From positions 1,779,001-1,843,000 of the forward strand of contig NZ_JAHRWL010000001.1 of assembly GCF_019104745.1 (NCBI RefSeq): a stretch of DNA of 64,000 nucleotides, read 5' to 3'. Every line of letters starts with the position of its first letter. Positions within the stretch are counted from its first letter, which is position 1. The notes beneath the pieces were generated by a model, which worked only from the letters and a program-made list of their open reading frames with translations, searched no databases and was not told the DNA's origin. A program made the translations under genes and the position numbers. This DNA comes from Thalassococcus arenae. GTDB taxonomy: Bacteria > Pseudomonadota > Alphaproteobacteria > Rhodobacterales > Rhodobacteraceae. Of the stretch, positions 1 through 8,479 are shown piece after piece.

Positions 1-830
1 TCATGGCGGTTCTGATCGAAAGCCTGCCGGCCCCCAACGCCTTTCGCGGCGAAAACGCCACCGCCTCTATGTCCTTCATGGACAGCGTTGCGGTGACCAA
101 CCGCGGGGTCTACATCCCCGAACCGTTGTTCGACCGGTCGCTGGGAAATATCTCGCTTCTCGGCGAATCCAGCCTGCGCTTCGACGTCAGCGTCGATTTC
201 CTGGTCATTGTCGCGGTGCTGATCATCGGTTTCTGGGCGGCCGCGCGCATCAAGGCCCGCGCCGACCGTATCCAGGAGGCCACCGGTCAACGACCGACGA
301 CATGGTATCTTCGGCTTGGGGTGGTGGTGCTGCCACTGATCGCGGTGCTCGTCGCACTCGGGTTCCATCTGGGTTACCCCGAACTGCGGGGCTTCAACTT
401 TCAGGGCGGGATATACATGCGCAACTCGCTGATTGCGCTATGGCTGGCCCTGTCGCTTTATACCGCCGCCTTCATCGCCGAAATCGTGCGTGGCGGTATC
501 CTGGCCATCGCCAAGGGCCAAAGCGAAGCCGCTGGCGCGCTTGGCCTGCGTCCCAACCGGATCATGTCGCTGGTCATCCTGCCGCAGGCACTGCGCGTCA
601 TCATCCCGCCGCTGATCTCGAACTACCTGAACCTGACCAAGAACTCGTCGCTGGCGATTGCCGTGGGGTATCTGGACATCACGGGTACGCTGGGCGGGAT
701 CACGATGAACCAGACCGGGCGGGAACTGGAATGCGTCCTGCTGCTGATGCTGGTCTACCTGGTCATCAGCCTGAGCATCTCGGCCGTGATGAACTGGTAC
801 AACAACCGCGTCAAACTGGTGGAGCGGTAA
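1..830 (+). CDS. aapQ: General L-amino acid ABC transporter permease AapQ (5' truncated by window edge)
   Basis: This is the 3' part of an inner-membrane permease for broad-range L-amino acid uptake; 275 residues are visible and the reading frame is open to the window edge, so the true start lies upstream (AapQ proteins are about 400 residues). Hydrophobic segments lie near visible residues 62-82, 104-124, 140-165 and 235-258. The cytoplasmic EAA loop that contacts the ATPase reads EAAGALGL at about residues 175-182. The stop is followed one base later by aapM and then aapP, the order of the Rhizobium aapJQMP operon. The binding protein aapJ would lie just outside the window. Identification rests on permease similarity plus this context. 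Confidence 0.9.
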   Translation, partial: MAVLIESLPAPNAFRGENATASMSFMDSVAVTNRGVYIPEPLFDRSLGNISLLGESSLRFDVSVDFLVIVAVLIIGFWAAARIKARADRIQEATGQRPTTWYLRLGVVVLPLIAVLVALGFHLGYPELRGFNFQGGIYMRNSLIALWLALSLYTAAFIAEIVRGGILAIAKGQSEAAGALGLRPNRIMSLVILPQALRVIIPPLISNYLNLTKNSSLAIAVGYLDITGTLGGITMNQTGRELECVLLLMLVYLVISLSISAVMNWYNNRVKLVER

Positions 831-831
831 G

Positions 832-2157
832 ATGAGCGATACACATTCCGAAACAACCCGCGCCGTCGCGTTCGTCCGCACCCAGATGCTGCCTGAAAAG
901 GCACCTCCGGCCACGTCGGTCGGTATCATCGGCTGGTTGCGGGCCAACCTGTTCTCGAACGCTCTGAACACGGTGCTCACGATCGTCGCGCTGGCTTTCA
1001 TCTTCTATATCCTTTCGGGACTGATCCCGTGGATGTTCCAGTCGGTCTGGAATGCCGACTCGCTCAGCGAATGCCGCGAAATCATTTCCGAGGCCTACGG
1101 CACCACGCATGGCCATGCCTGCTGGGCAGTCATCAACGAACGCTGGTTCCAGTTGACCTTCGGCTTCTACCCGCCGGAACTGGTCTGGCGGCCGATCCTC
1201 GCCTTCGTGCTGCTTCTGGTGGCGCTGGCGCCGGTGCTGTTCTCGGATCGCTTTCCGCGGCAATTGCTGGTGGTGACGGCGGCCTATCCTTTCGTCATGC
1301 CCTGGCTGATGTGGGGCGGTACGATCTGGGGGCCTATGGCGGCCGCGGCCGGGTTCGCCATCGGCTATTTTGGCGTCAGGGTCCTGTCGCCCATCCTGGG
1401 CCAGCTCGCGGCGATCATCATCGGTGTCGTGGCTGCGCTGATCTGGTGGGTCGTTCTGGCAGGGCCGGTGGCCGGTGCCATCGGATCGATCCTGCCTCTC
1501 GGCATCACCCCAGTGGAAAGCCGGCAGTTCGGCGGCTTCATGCTGTCGATCATGATCGGTGTCGTTGCCATCGGCGTGTCGCTGCCCATCGGCATCGTGC
1601 TGGCGCTAGGCCGCCAGTCCAATCTGCTGATCGTTCGGGCGCTGTGCGTGGGCTTCATCGAATTCATCCGCGGCGTGCCGCTGATCACACTTCTGTTCGT
1701 GGCTTCGACCCTGCTCAACATCTTCATGCCGCCCGGCACCAATTTCGACATCATCCTGCGGGTGATGATCATGGTGACGTTGTTCGCAGCGGCCTACATG
1801 GCCGAGGTGATCCGCGGCGGTCTGGCCGCATTGCCCAAGGGACAGTACGAAGGGGCCGACAGCCTGGGTCTGAACTACTGGCAGGCGCAGCGGCTGATCA
1901 TCATGCCACAGGCGCTGAAGATCTCGATCCCCGGGATCGTCAGCACCTTCATCGGCATCTTCAAGGACACCGTCCTTGTGTCGATCATCGGCCTGCTCGA
2001 CCCGCTGGGTCTGTCCAACGCCATCCGTGCGGACGCAGCCTGGAACGGAATCTACTGGGAACTCTTCGCCTTCATCGGCGCGATGTTCTTCATCTTCTGT
2101 TTCGGCATGTCCCGTTACTCGATGTATCTTGAGCGCAAGCTCAAGACGTCTCATTAA
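832..2157 (+). CDS. aapM: General L-amino acid ABC transporter permease AapM
   Basis: Second integral membrane subunit of the AapJQMP general amino-acid importer, 441 residues, expected to pair with AapQ in the inner membrane. The N-terminal 170 residues hold several hydrophobic segments, as in AapM/BztC-type permeases, and the C-terminal half is the conventional permease domain with the EAA-type loop EGADSLGL at about residues 340-347 followed by the LIIMPQALK pattern of amino-acid ABC permeases. The ATG lies one base after the aapQ stop, so translation is probably coupled. aapP follows after 15 bases with its own Shine-Dalgarno sequence. Family assignment is firm; the exact substrate range is inferred. 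Confidence 0.93.
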   Translation: MSDTHSETTRAVAFVRTQMLPEKAPPATSVGIIGWLRANLFSNALNTVLTIVALAFIFYILSGLIPWMFQSVWNADSLSECREIISEAYGTTHGHACWAVINERWFQLTFGFYPPELVWRPILAFVLLLVALAPVLFSDRFPRQLLVVTAAYPFVMPWLMWGGTIWGPMAAAAGFAIGYFGVRVLSPILGQLAAIIIGVVAALIWWVVLAGPVAGAIGSILPLGITPVESRQFGGFMLSIMIGVVAIGVSLPIGIVLALGRQSNLLIVRALCVGFIEFIRGVPLITLLFVASTLLNIFMPPGTNFDIILRVMIMVTLFAAAYMAEVIRGGLAALPKGQYEGADSLGLNYWQAQRLIIMPQALKISIPGIVSTFIGIFKDTVLVSIIGLLDPLGLSNAIRADAAWNGIYWELFAFIGAMFFIFCFGMSRYSMYLERKLKTSH

Positions 2158-2172
2158 ACAGGAGGCTCGCAC

Positions 2173-2964
2173 ATGTCTGAGCTTGCAATCGACCGCGAAA
2201 TCGACCGCTCCAAGATGCAGGTGAGCGACGAGATCGCCATCCAGATCATGAACATGAACAAGTGGTACGGAACGTTCCACGTGTTGCGCGACATCGACCT
2301 GACGGTGAACAACGGCGAACGGATCGTTATCGCCGGGCCGTCCGGGTCCGGCAAATCCACGCTGATCCGCTGCATCAACCGGCTGGAGGAACACCAGCAG
2401 GGGCAGATCATCGTGGACGGGATCGAACTGACCTCGGACCTCAAGAACATCGACAAGGTGCGGTCCGAAGTCGGAATGGTGTTCCAGCACTTCAACCTGT
2501 TCCCGCATCTGACGGTGTTGGAAAACTGCACGCTGGCGCCGATCTGGGTGCGCAAGACGCCCCGCAAGGAGGCCGAGGAAACGGCGATGCATTTCCTGGA
2601 AAAGGTCAAGATCCCCGAACAGGCGCTGAAATATCCCGGTCAACTGTCGGGCGGTCAACAGCAGCGCGTGGCCATCGCGCGGTCGCTGTGCATGAAGCCG
2701 CGCATCATGCTGTTCGACGAACCGACCTCGGCACTGGACCCCGAGATGATCAAAGAAGTGCTCGACACGATGATCGAGCTGGCCGAGGAAGGCATGACGA
2801 TGCTCTGCGTCACCCACGAGATGGGTTTCGCCCGCCAGGTCGCGAACCGGGTCATCTTCATGGACCAGGGTCAGATCGTGGAACAGAACGAACCCGAAGA
2901 GTTCTTCAACAATCCGCAGAACGATCGAACCAAGCTGTTCCTGAGCCAGATCCTGGGGCATTGA
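2173..2964 (+). CDS. aapP: General L-amino acid ABC transporter ATP-binding protein AapP
   Basis: Cytoplasmic ATPase that powers the AapQ/AapM permease pair; 263 residues, typical for GlnQ/AapP subunits. The Walker A motif GPSGSGKST is at residues 55-63, the Q-loop region reads [10 protein letters not shown], the ABC signature is [15 protein letters not shown], and Walker B reads [13 protein letters not shown]. The ATG is preceded by GGAGG at 2161-2165. It is the last gene of the operon: 25 bases separate its stop from the stop of the convergent phosphatase gene, and a strong hairpin at 3023-3046 inside that gene is the likely transcription end. Confidence 0.95.
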   Translation: MSELAIDREIDRSKMQVSDEIAIQIMNMNKWYGTFHVLRDIDLTVNNGERIVIAGPSGSGKSTLIRCINRLEEHQQGQIIVDGIELTSDLKNIDKVRSEVGMVFQHFNLFPHLTVLENCTLAPIWVRKTPRKEAEETAMHFLEKVKIPEQALKYPGQLSGGQQQRVAIARSLCMKPRIMLFDEPTSALDPEMIKEVLDTMIELAEEGMTMLCVTHEMGFARQVANRVIFMDQGQIVEQNEPEEFFNNPQNDRTKLFLSQILGH

Positions 2965-2988
2965 CGGATGGCGGGGGCGAACCCCGTC

Positions 2989-3480
2989 CTACGACAGCAA
3001 TTCCCTCGGAACGACGAAATCCAAAGCCCGGCCCGCGCCGGGCTTTGTGTCTTTCCAGCTGTCCTGGTCGAACGCAGCGACCAGCGTTGCACCTGTCGGA
3101 TAGTGATCGAACCGGTCGTGTTCCGGCGGCGCGCTCAGCAGCGCCCCCGCGAAGAACGCGATGCCGGGGTTGTGCCCCAGCATCAGCACGCAGTCGCCGG
3201 TGGCGTCCTGCAGCACCTCCATCAGCGTCTCGGGGCCGGCGTGATACAACGCGCGGTCGAATTGGGCCGGCGCGTCCAGGTTCAGCAGGTCAAGCGTCTC
3301 GCGGGTGCGCTTGGCGGTCGAACACAAGACCTGGTCGGGAAGGTGGCCCTGCGCGCGCAGCCAATCGCCCAGGGCTTTCGCACTGCGCCGGCCGCGCTTG
3401 TTCAGAGGGCGTTCGTGATCTTGCAGGTCGAACGACCAGTCGGACTTGGCGTGTCGCATCAGGATCAGCTTCATCGTCAT
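2989..3480 (-). CDS. SixA-like histidine phosphatase superfamily protein
   Basis: A 163-residue cytoplasmic protein of the branch-1 histidine phosphatase (phosphoglycerate-mutase-like) superfamily, closest in layout to SixA, which removes phosphate from histidine phosphotransfer domains. The nucleophile motif LMRHAKSDW places Arg9 and His10 near the N-terminus, and the second histidine lies in LGHNPG (His103). The start was chosen because its ATG overlaps the stop of the upstream Fe-S gene by an ATGA at 3477-3480. It is the last gene of the yidC-MOSC-engB-argB-FeS chain. The physiological target cannot be read from the sequence. Its 3' coding end contains the aap terminator hairpin. Confidence 0.85.
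   Translation of the reverse strand: MTMKLILMRHAKSDWSFDLQDHERPLNKRGRRSAKALGDWLRAQGHLPDQVLCSTAKRTRETLDLLNLDAPAQFDRALYHAGPETLMEVLQDATGDCVLMLGHNPGIAFFAGALLSAPPEHDRFDHYPTGATLVAAFDQDSWKDTKPGAGRALDFVVPRELLS
3023..3046 (+). terminator. Intrinsic terminator of the aap operon, inside the convergent sixA-like gene
   Basis: A perfect 10-bp stem (AAAGCCCGGC, loop CCGC, GCCGGGCTTT) ends in TTT and is followed by GTGTCTTTCC on the plus strand. It starts 59 bases after the aapP stop but falls within the coding 3' end of the minus-strand phosphatase. On the minus strand the stem is also preceded and followed by A/T residues, so it might act in both directions. Confidence 0.65.
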
Positions 3481-4130
3481 CGTCCCAGGAACGCTGCCAT
3501 GTGAAACGCCGCCTGAGCGTCGGGTCGCTGCAGTGCGGCCGAAGCCGGGCAGGCGCGGCGGGCCAGGCAGCCGATTTCGCGGCACGCCCGGCCGGCGTCC
3601 GAGGCGACATGCGCCCGGCAGGCGCCGACATCGTAATTCTGACCCGGCGCCAGCGCGCCGACTGGGCAGGCGGTGGTACAGGGCTGCCCGGCGCAGCGGT
3701 CGCAGGGGCGGATGGCCGCGGGAATCTCGTGCCGGTCCGGCAGGGCCACGGCGCCGCGAAACGACACCCACAGACCGGCCTCGTGATGCACCAGCAGCCC
3801 GACAGGCGAGGCCCAGATGGTGGCACAGCCCTGCGCCCAGGCGATGAAGGGCGGGTAGGGCGGGCCGTCCGAGGGAAAGATCGCCGTGCCGCCCCATTCG
3901 CGCGCCAGCGTCCCGATCACGCGCTTGGACCAGCGGTCCAGCGGATCGGCGGCCCCATCCAGGAATTCCGGCGCACCCGAAAACATCGGCCAGAAACGCG
4001 GCTCGTCCGGCCCCAGCAGGATCAGCGTTCGCGTGTCGGCAGGCAGGGTCGCATCGGGCGGCGGATGCAGCGCGCCGCGCAACGTCAGCCCGTGCACGCG
4101 GGCTTCGGCGTCAAACGCCCCCAGTGTCAT
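3477..4130 (-). CDS. Ferredoxin-like 4Fe-4S protein of unknown function
   Basis: A 217-residue protein whose C-terminal third carries cysteine clusters: CDRC...[11 protein letters not shown] and then three further cysteines in [13 protein letters not shown] and RRACP. This resembles the dicluster ferredoxin domain at the C-terminal side of QueG and related proteins, but the N-terminal 140 residues show no recognisable catalytic motif. The ATG overlaps the argB stop (ATGA at 4127-4130), and its own stop overlaps the SixA-like start. Placement in an argB-engB operon is probably organisational, not functional. I recognise the Fe-S module but not the role. Confidence 0.75.
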   Translation of the reverse strand: MTLGAFDAEARVHGLTLRGALHPPPDATLPADTRTLILLGPDEPRFWPMFSGAPEFLDGAADPLDRWSKRVIGTLAREWGGTAIFPSDGPPYPPFIAWAQGCATIWASPVGLLVHHEAGLWVSFRGAVALPDRHEIPAAIRPCDRCAGQPCTTACPVGALAPGQNYDVGACRAHVASDAGRACREIGCLARRACPASAALQRPDAQAAFHMAAFLGR

Positions 4131-5017
4131 CGTTTCTCGCGCGGGGGCAGGTTCTCGGGCTTGATCAGCGATCCGGCGCCGTGTTCGGTGAACAGCTCCA
4201 GCAGGCAGGCATTGCGCACCCGGCCGTCCAGGATGACCACGGCGCGCACGCCCTCCTCGATCGCCTTCAGCGCGGTTTCGGTCTTGGGAATCATGCCGCC
4301 GGCGATCACGCCCTCGTCTGTCAGGCGGCGCACGTCTTGGGGGGTCAGCGCGGTCAGCACCTCGCCATCGGCGCCCTTGACGCCGGAGACGTCGGTCAGC
4401 AGCAACAGCCGGTCGGCCTTGAGCGCACCGGCGATCGCGCCCGCGGCGGTGTCGCCGTTGACGTTATAGGTTTCCAGCGGGTCCATGCCGGTGGCCACGG
4501 GAGCGACTACCGGGATGATTCCGGCAGTGAACAGGTCGCGCAGCACCTGCACGTTCATTTCGACCGGCCGGCCGACAAAGCCCAGTTCGGGGTCGTCGGG
4601 TTCGCAGACCATCAGGTCGTCATCCTTGCCCGACAGACCCACCGCGCGGCCGCCTTCATCCATGATCGCCTGCACGATGCGCTTGTTGACAAGACCGGTC
4701 AGCACCATCTCGACCACCTCGACAGTGGCCTGGTCGGTCACCCGCTTGCCGCGCACCCATTCCGATTCGATGCCCAACCGTTTCAGCAGGTCGTTGATCA
4801 TCGGGCCGCCGCCATGCACGACGATCGGGTTTACCCCGACCTGTCGCATCAGTACGACGTCGCGGGCGAATTCGGCCATGGCTTCGGCATCGCCCATCGC
4901 GTTGCCGCCGAATTTCACCACCACGATGGCGCCGGAATAGCGTTGCAGATAGGGCAGTGCTTCGGACAGCGTGCGGGCGGTGGCGATCCAGTCGCGGTTC
5001 ATGTTCTGGGCTCTCAT
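4127..5017 (-). CDS. argB: Acetylglutamate kinase
   Basis: Phosphorylates N-acetyl-L-glutamate with ATP in the second step of arginine biosynthesis; 296 residues, cytoplasmic. Family hallmarks are VVKFGGNAM near the N-terminus, the glycine loop [10 protein letters not shown] that binds acetylglutamate, the N-D-T-A-A-G segment near the active site ([15 protein letters not shown]), and VSGVKG followed by [11 protein letters not shown] in the ATP-binding half. The first ATG at 5017 is used here; an in-frame ATG five codons later is an alternative. The long N-terminal helix preceding VVKFGG is typical of arginine-sensitive hexameric kinases, so feedback inhibition is likely, though inferred. Confidence 0.96.
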   Translation of the reverse strand: MRAQNMNRDWIATARTLSEALPYLQRYSGAIVVVKFGGNAMGDAEAMAEFARDVVLMRQVGVNPIVVHGGGPMINDLLKRLGIESEWVRGKRVTDQATVEVVEMVLTGLVNKRIVQAIMDEGGRAVGLSGKDDDLMVCEPDDPELGFVGRPVEMNVQVLRDLFTAGIIPVVAPVATGMDPLETYNVNGDTAAGAIAGALKADRLLLLTDVSGVKGADGEVLTALTPQDVRRLTDEGVIAGGMIPKTETALKAIEEGVRAVVILDGRVRNACLLELFTEHGAGSLIKPENLPPREKR

Positions 5018-5068
5018 TGCTGTTGTCCCCCGGGGCGCGATCTGCCCGTTATCGCAAGGTGGCCAAGA

Positions 5069-5722
5069 TCACACAAGCGTGGCGATGACGGCGCGCAGGG
5101 TGGCAAGGCCGTCGCCCTTTTCAGAGCTGGTCAGGACCATCTCGGGAAACGCGGCAGGGTGTTTGGCAAGCGTTTTGCGCACCTGCGCAAGCATCGGTTC
5201 CATGTCCCGGGATTTGACCTTGTCGGCCTTGGTCAGGACGACCTGAAAGGGCACGGCGGACTGGTCCAGCAGCGCCATGATCTCTTCGTCCACAGACTTT
5301 GTGCCGTGGCGGGCGTCGATCAGCACGAAGGCGCGGCGCAGCGACGCGCGACCGGCCAGGTAGGCCTTGAGCAGGCGTTGCCATTTCTCGACCACCGCCA
5401 CCGGCGCGTTGGCAAAGCCGTAGCCGGGCAGGTCGACCAGATAGCGGTCGTCGCCCAGCGTGAAGAAATTGATTTCCTGGGTGCGGCCCGGTGTGTTCGA
5501 CGCCCGCGCCAGCCCCTTGCGGCCGGTCAGCGCGTTGATCAGGCTGGACTTGCCGACATTGGACCGCCCGGCAAAACAGACTTCGATCCGGTCGGCCGGC
5601 GGCAGCCCGTCCATGGCGACCACGCCCTTGAGGAACTGCACATCACCCGCGAACAGCTTTCGTCCGATCTCGGAGGTGGCGTCGTCGGGGGCTTCGGCCA
5701 GCGGAAAGGGCAGGGCGGTCAC
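5069..5722 (-). CDS. engB: Ribosome biogenesis GTPase EngB (YihA/YsxC)
   Basis: A 217-residue TRAFAC GTPase needed for late assembly of the large ribosomal subunit. The G-motifs are in order: GRSNVGKSSL (P-loop), RTQEINFF containing the switch I threonine region, VDLPGYGFA (G3) and TKADKV (G4). The N-terminus, with KLFAGDVQFLKG before the P-loop, is typical of the family. The start ATG overlaps the stop of the upstream MOSC gene (ATGA at 5719-5722). A 51-base gap separates it from argB. Confidence 0.95.
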   Translation of the reverse strand: MTALPFPLAEAPDDATSEIGRKLFAGDVQFLKGVVAMDGLPPADRIEVCFAGRSNVGKSSLINALTGRKGLARASNTPGRTQEINFFTLGDDRYLVDLPGYGFANAPVAVVEKWQRLLKAYLAGRASLRRAFVLIDARHGTKSVDEEIMALLDQSAVPFQVVLTKADKVKSRDMEPMLAQVRKTLAKHPAAFPEMVLTSSEKGDGLATLRAVIATLV

Positions 5723-6462
5723 AGCCGCGCCACCTGGTCGCCGACAGCAATGCGGCCGCTGCGCACTACCTCGGCGAGGACCGAGAAATCGCGGTGCCCC
5801 CAGCTGTCCAGCGCCTCGAGCACGTTTGCATCGCGTTGACCGGTCTCGGGGTTGTTATGCGTGGCCAGGCAGCGGGCCGTGCGCTCGCGCACCAGCAGCA
5901 CCGCCTCGCCGATCTGCACTTCGCGGTCGACCCAGTCGAACTCCTCCCACGGGGCCAGCCCGTCGAACCACAGGTTGCCACGCCAGCGATGAGCCGACAG
6001 CTTGTGGCCGATGCGTTGTTCCACCGCCCGGTGCGAAGACATGTTGCACAGCGTGACCGATGGAAAGTCGCTGTCGGTGAAGCCCCGCGTTTCGCCGCGC
6101 ACCACGCGGGACGATTGCGCGCGGTTTTCCGGGATGAAGCCGCCCGCCCAGGCGATCAGCTTGTCACCCTCGGTGTCCGGGCGGAAAGTCAGATCCTCGC
6201 GCTCGGGATGGCTCAGCGTCACGGTCGCCGTTGCCTCGTCCAGTCGCGCTGTGATGGCGCCCAGCCCCGGCGCCTTGCTGCCGATCGAGAAGTTGCGGCA
6301 CGACACCCATTGCGACCCGTCCGCGTCGCTCTGGTCATGCGCGACGGCCCAATGCCGGTCCCAGGGCAGGGTCTGGCCGGCGGTCAGCGTAACGGCGTCC
6401 AGCGCTTCGCGGCCGTGGCTTTTCACGGGGAAACGCCAGATCGCTGTCACGCGGCCGGTCAT
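5719..6462 (-). CDS. MOSC domain-containing protein (mARC/YcbX-like)
   Basis: A 247-residue protein with an N-terminal beta-barrel-like MOSC_N region (FPVKSHGREAL) and a C-terminal MOSC domain. The MOSC cysteine that ligates molybdenum in this superfamily is present in RTARCLATHNNPETG. Proteins of this layout (YcbX, mARC) reduce N-hydroxylated compounds with a molybdenum cofactor, or act in molybdenum-cofactor sulfuration; which applies here is not clear. The ATG overlaps the yidC stop (ATGA at 6459-6462) and its stop overlaps the engB start, so it is co-translated with both. Confidence 0.86.
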   Translation of the reverse strand: MTGRVTAIWRFPVKSHGREALDAVTLTAGQTLPWDRHWAVAHDQSDADGSQWVSCRNFSIGSKAPGLGAITARLDEATATVTLSHPEREDLTFRPDTEGDKLIAWAGGFIPENRAQSSRVVRGETRGFTDSDFPSVTLCNMSSHRAVEQRIGHKLSAHRWRGNLWFDGLAPWEEFDWVDREVQIGEAVLLVRERTARCLATHNNPETGQRDANVLEALDSWGHRDFSVLAEVVRSGRIAVGDQVARL

Positions 6463-8312
6463 TTCTTGCCTTTGGGCTTGCTATCGGCATTGGCCGGCTT
6501 GTCGTCGACCTTCTGCCGTTTGATGCCCGACTTGATGTTGCCCAGGATGTCCGGCTTGAAGCCCTGGCTGCGCATGATCAGGTATTGCTGGGTGAAGGTG
6601 ATGACGTTGTTGGCGATCCAGTAGATCACCAGGCCGCTGGCGAAACTGCCCAGCATGAACATGAACACCCAGGGCATCCAGGCAAAGATCATCGCCTGGG
6701 TCGGGTCGGTGGGTGCCGGGTTCAGCTTTTGCTGCAGCCACATCGAGATGCCCAGCAGCAGCGGCAGAATGCCGAGGAAGATCAGCGCCATGATCGATCC
6801 CGGTTCGGGCCCGGCAAAGGGCAGCAGGCCGAACAGGTTCATGATCGAGGTCGGGTCGGGCGCGCTGAGGTCCTGGAACGGGCCCAGCCAGGGCGCGTGG
6901 CGCAATTCCAGCGTGACGAAGATCACCTTGTAGAGCGAGAAGAAGATCGGGATCTGCAGAAGGATCGGCAGACAGCCCGAGGCCGGGTTGACCTTTTCCT
7001 TCTTGTAGAGCGCCATCATCTCTTGCTGGAGCTTCTGGCGGTCGTCGCCGGCGCGCTCCTTGATCTTTTCCATCTCCGGCTGAAGTTCCTTCATCTTCGC
7101 CATCGAGACGTAGGATTTGTAGGCCAGCGGAAACAGCAGCGCCTTGATCAGCAGGGTCAGGCCGATGATCGCCCAGCCCATGTTGCCGATCCAGGCATTG
7201 AGATAGTGCAGCACGGCGAAGATCGGCTTGGTCAGGAAAAAGAACCAGCCCCAGTCGATGCTGTCGAGAAAGCCCTCGACGCCGGATTTTTCGTAGTTGC
7301 GGATCGCTTCCCATTCCTTTGCGCCGGCGAACAGCTGGGTCGAAACCTGCGCGGTCCCGCCGGGGGCGAGGGATTGCGTCGGCAGCACCACTTCGGTCTG
7401 GTAGATGTTGCGCGCGTCGTCGAATTTGGCGACCTGCTTGAAGGCGCTGCCGGGTTGCGGGATCAGCGTCGTCATCCAGTAATGGTCGGTGAAGCCGATC
7501 CAGCCGTTTTCGGCCACCTGGGTGACTTCGGCGCGGGCACCTTCGCTGGGCACGACCGGGAAGTCAGGCATGTCGTCATAGTCGATTTCCGCCAGCGTGC
7601 CGTCGGCCATGGCGACAACGCCTTCGTGCAGGATGAAGAAGTTCTTGAGGTTCTGCGGTTCGCCGTGCCGCGCCAGGATACCGTAAGGCGCCATCGACAC
7701 GGTTGCCTCCGAGCCGTTGGTGACGCCCTGGGTGACGGTGAACATGTAGTTCTCGTCGACCGAAATCGTGCGGGTAAAGGTCAATCCGGCGGGGCTTTGC
7801 CATTGCAGTGTCACCGGGCTGCCGATGCCCAGCGTCTCGCCCGAGGCGACCTGCCAGGGGGTGTTGGCCCCCGGAACGTCGTCCAGCGTCAGCCCGGTTC
7901 CCGGGGCCCAGCCGTAAAGCGCGTAGTAGGGCGCGACGTCGCCGACCGGGCGCAGCATCTGAACGATATCCGCGTTCTCGTCGATCGAGACCCTGTAATC
8001 CTTGAGCTTGAGCGTGTCGATGCGCCCGCCGGTCAGCGAGATCGACCCGCTCAGGCGTTCGGTCTCGATCGCGACGCGCGGCGCTTCGGGGGCGGCCGCG
8101 GTGGTCGCCTGCGTCGCCGGAGTGGTGCCGGGTGCGGCGCTCGGTGCGGTGGCGACGCCGCCGGTCGGCGGCAGATCGGCGGTGGCTTGCGCGGTGGCGG
8201 GATCGGCGGTGTCCACCGGCGGTTCCGGCGGCGGAAACAGGATGAACCAGACCAGGATCACCACAAAGCTGAGCGCGGTTGCGAGAAGCAGGTTCTTGTT
8301 CTGATCATCCAT
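6459..8312 (-). CDS. yidC: Membrane protein insertase YidC
   Basis: Inserts and folds inner-membrane proteins with or without SecYEG; 617 residues, the size of gram-negative YidC with its large periplasmic domain. The start is set at MDDQNKNLLL, because this N-terminus followed at once by a transmembrane segment is diagnostic of YidC. A Pro/Ala/Thr-rich linker follows (about residues 30-80), then the periplasmic domain, then the conserved core with the cytoplasmic coiled loop (MKELQPEMEKIKER) and PILLQIPIFFSLYKV. The C-terminus is lysine-rich. It leads the yidC-MOSC-engB operon, while rpmH-rnpA-yidD lie 3.3 kb upstream, separated by ttcA and an EAL gene. Confidence 0.97.
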   Translation of the reverse strand: MDDQNKNLLLATALSFVVILVWFILFPPPEPPVDTADPATAQATADLPPTGGVATAPSAAPGTTPATQATTAAAPEAPRVAIETERLSGSISLTGGRIDTLKLKDYRVSIDENADIVQMLRPVGDVAPYYALYGWAPGTGLTLDDVPGANTPWQVASGETLGIGSPVTLQWQSPAGLTFTRTISVDENYMFTVTQGVTNGSEATVSMAPYGILARHGEPQNLKNFFILHEGVVAMADGTLAEIDYDDMPDFPVVPSEGARAEVTQVAENGWIGFTDHYWMTTLIPQPGSAFKQVAKFDDARNIYQTEVVLPTQSLAPGGTAQVSTQLFAGAKEWEAIRNYEKSGVEGFLDSIDWGWFFFLTKPIFAVLHYLNAWIGNMGWAIIGLTLLIKALLFPLAYKSYVSMAKMKELQPEMEKIKERAGDDRQKLQQEMMALYKKEKVNPASGCLPILLQIPIFFSLYKVIFVTLELRHAPWLGPFQDLSAPDPTSIMNLFGLLPFAGPEPGSIMALIFLGILPLLLGISMWLQQKLNPAPTDPTQAMIFAWMPWVFMFMLGSFASGLVIYWIANNVITFTQQYLIMRSQGFKPDILGNIKSGIKRQKVDDKPANADSKPKGKK

Positions 8313-8479
8313 AGAGCCGGCCGCCTGTCGGGGAACATCACCGCAGCCTTCAAGCGCTCCGGCGCCCAAAGGTCAAGCCGATTCAGGTCACAGCTGCGCA
8401 ACTGGCGCGCCGCCCGATGCCGCAGCCGTCGGCGAGCGGTGTTTCGGATTCGGCTCGATCAGCCGGTTTCCGGGGCCGA

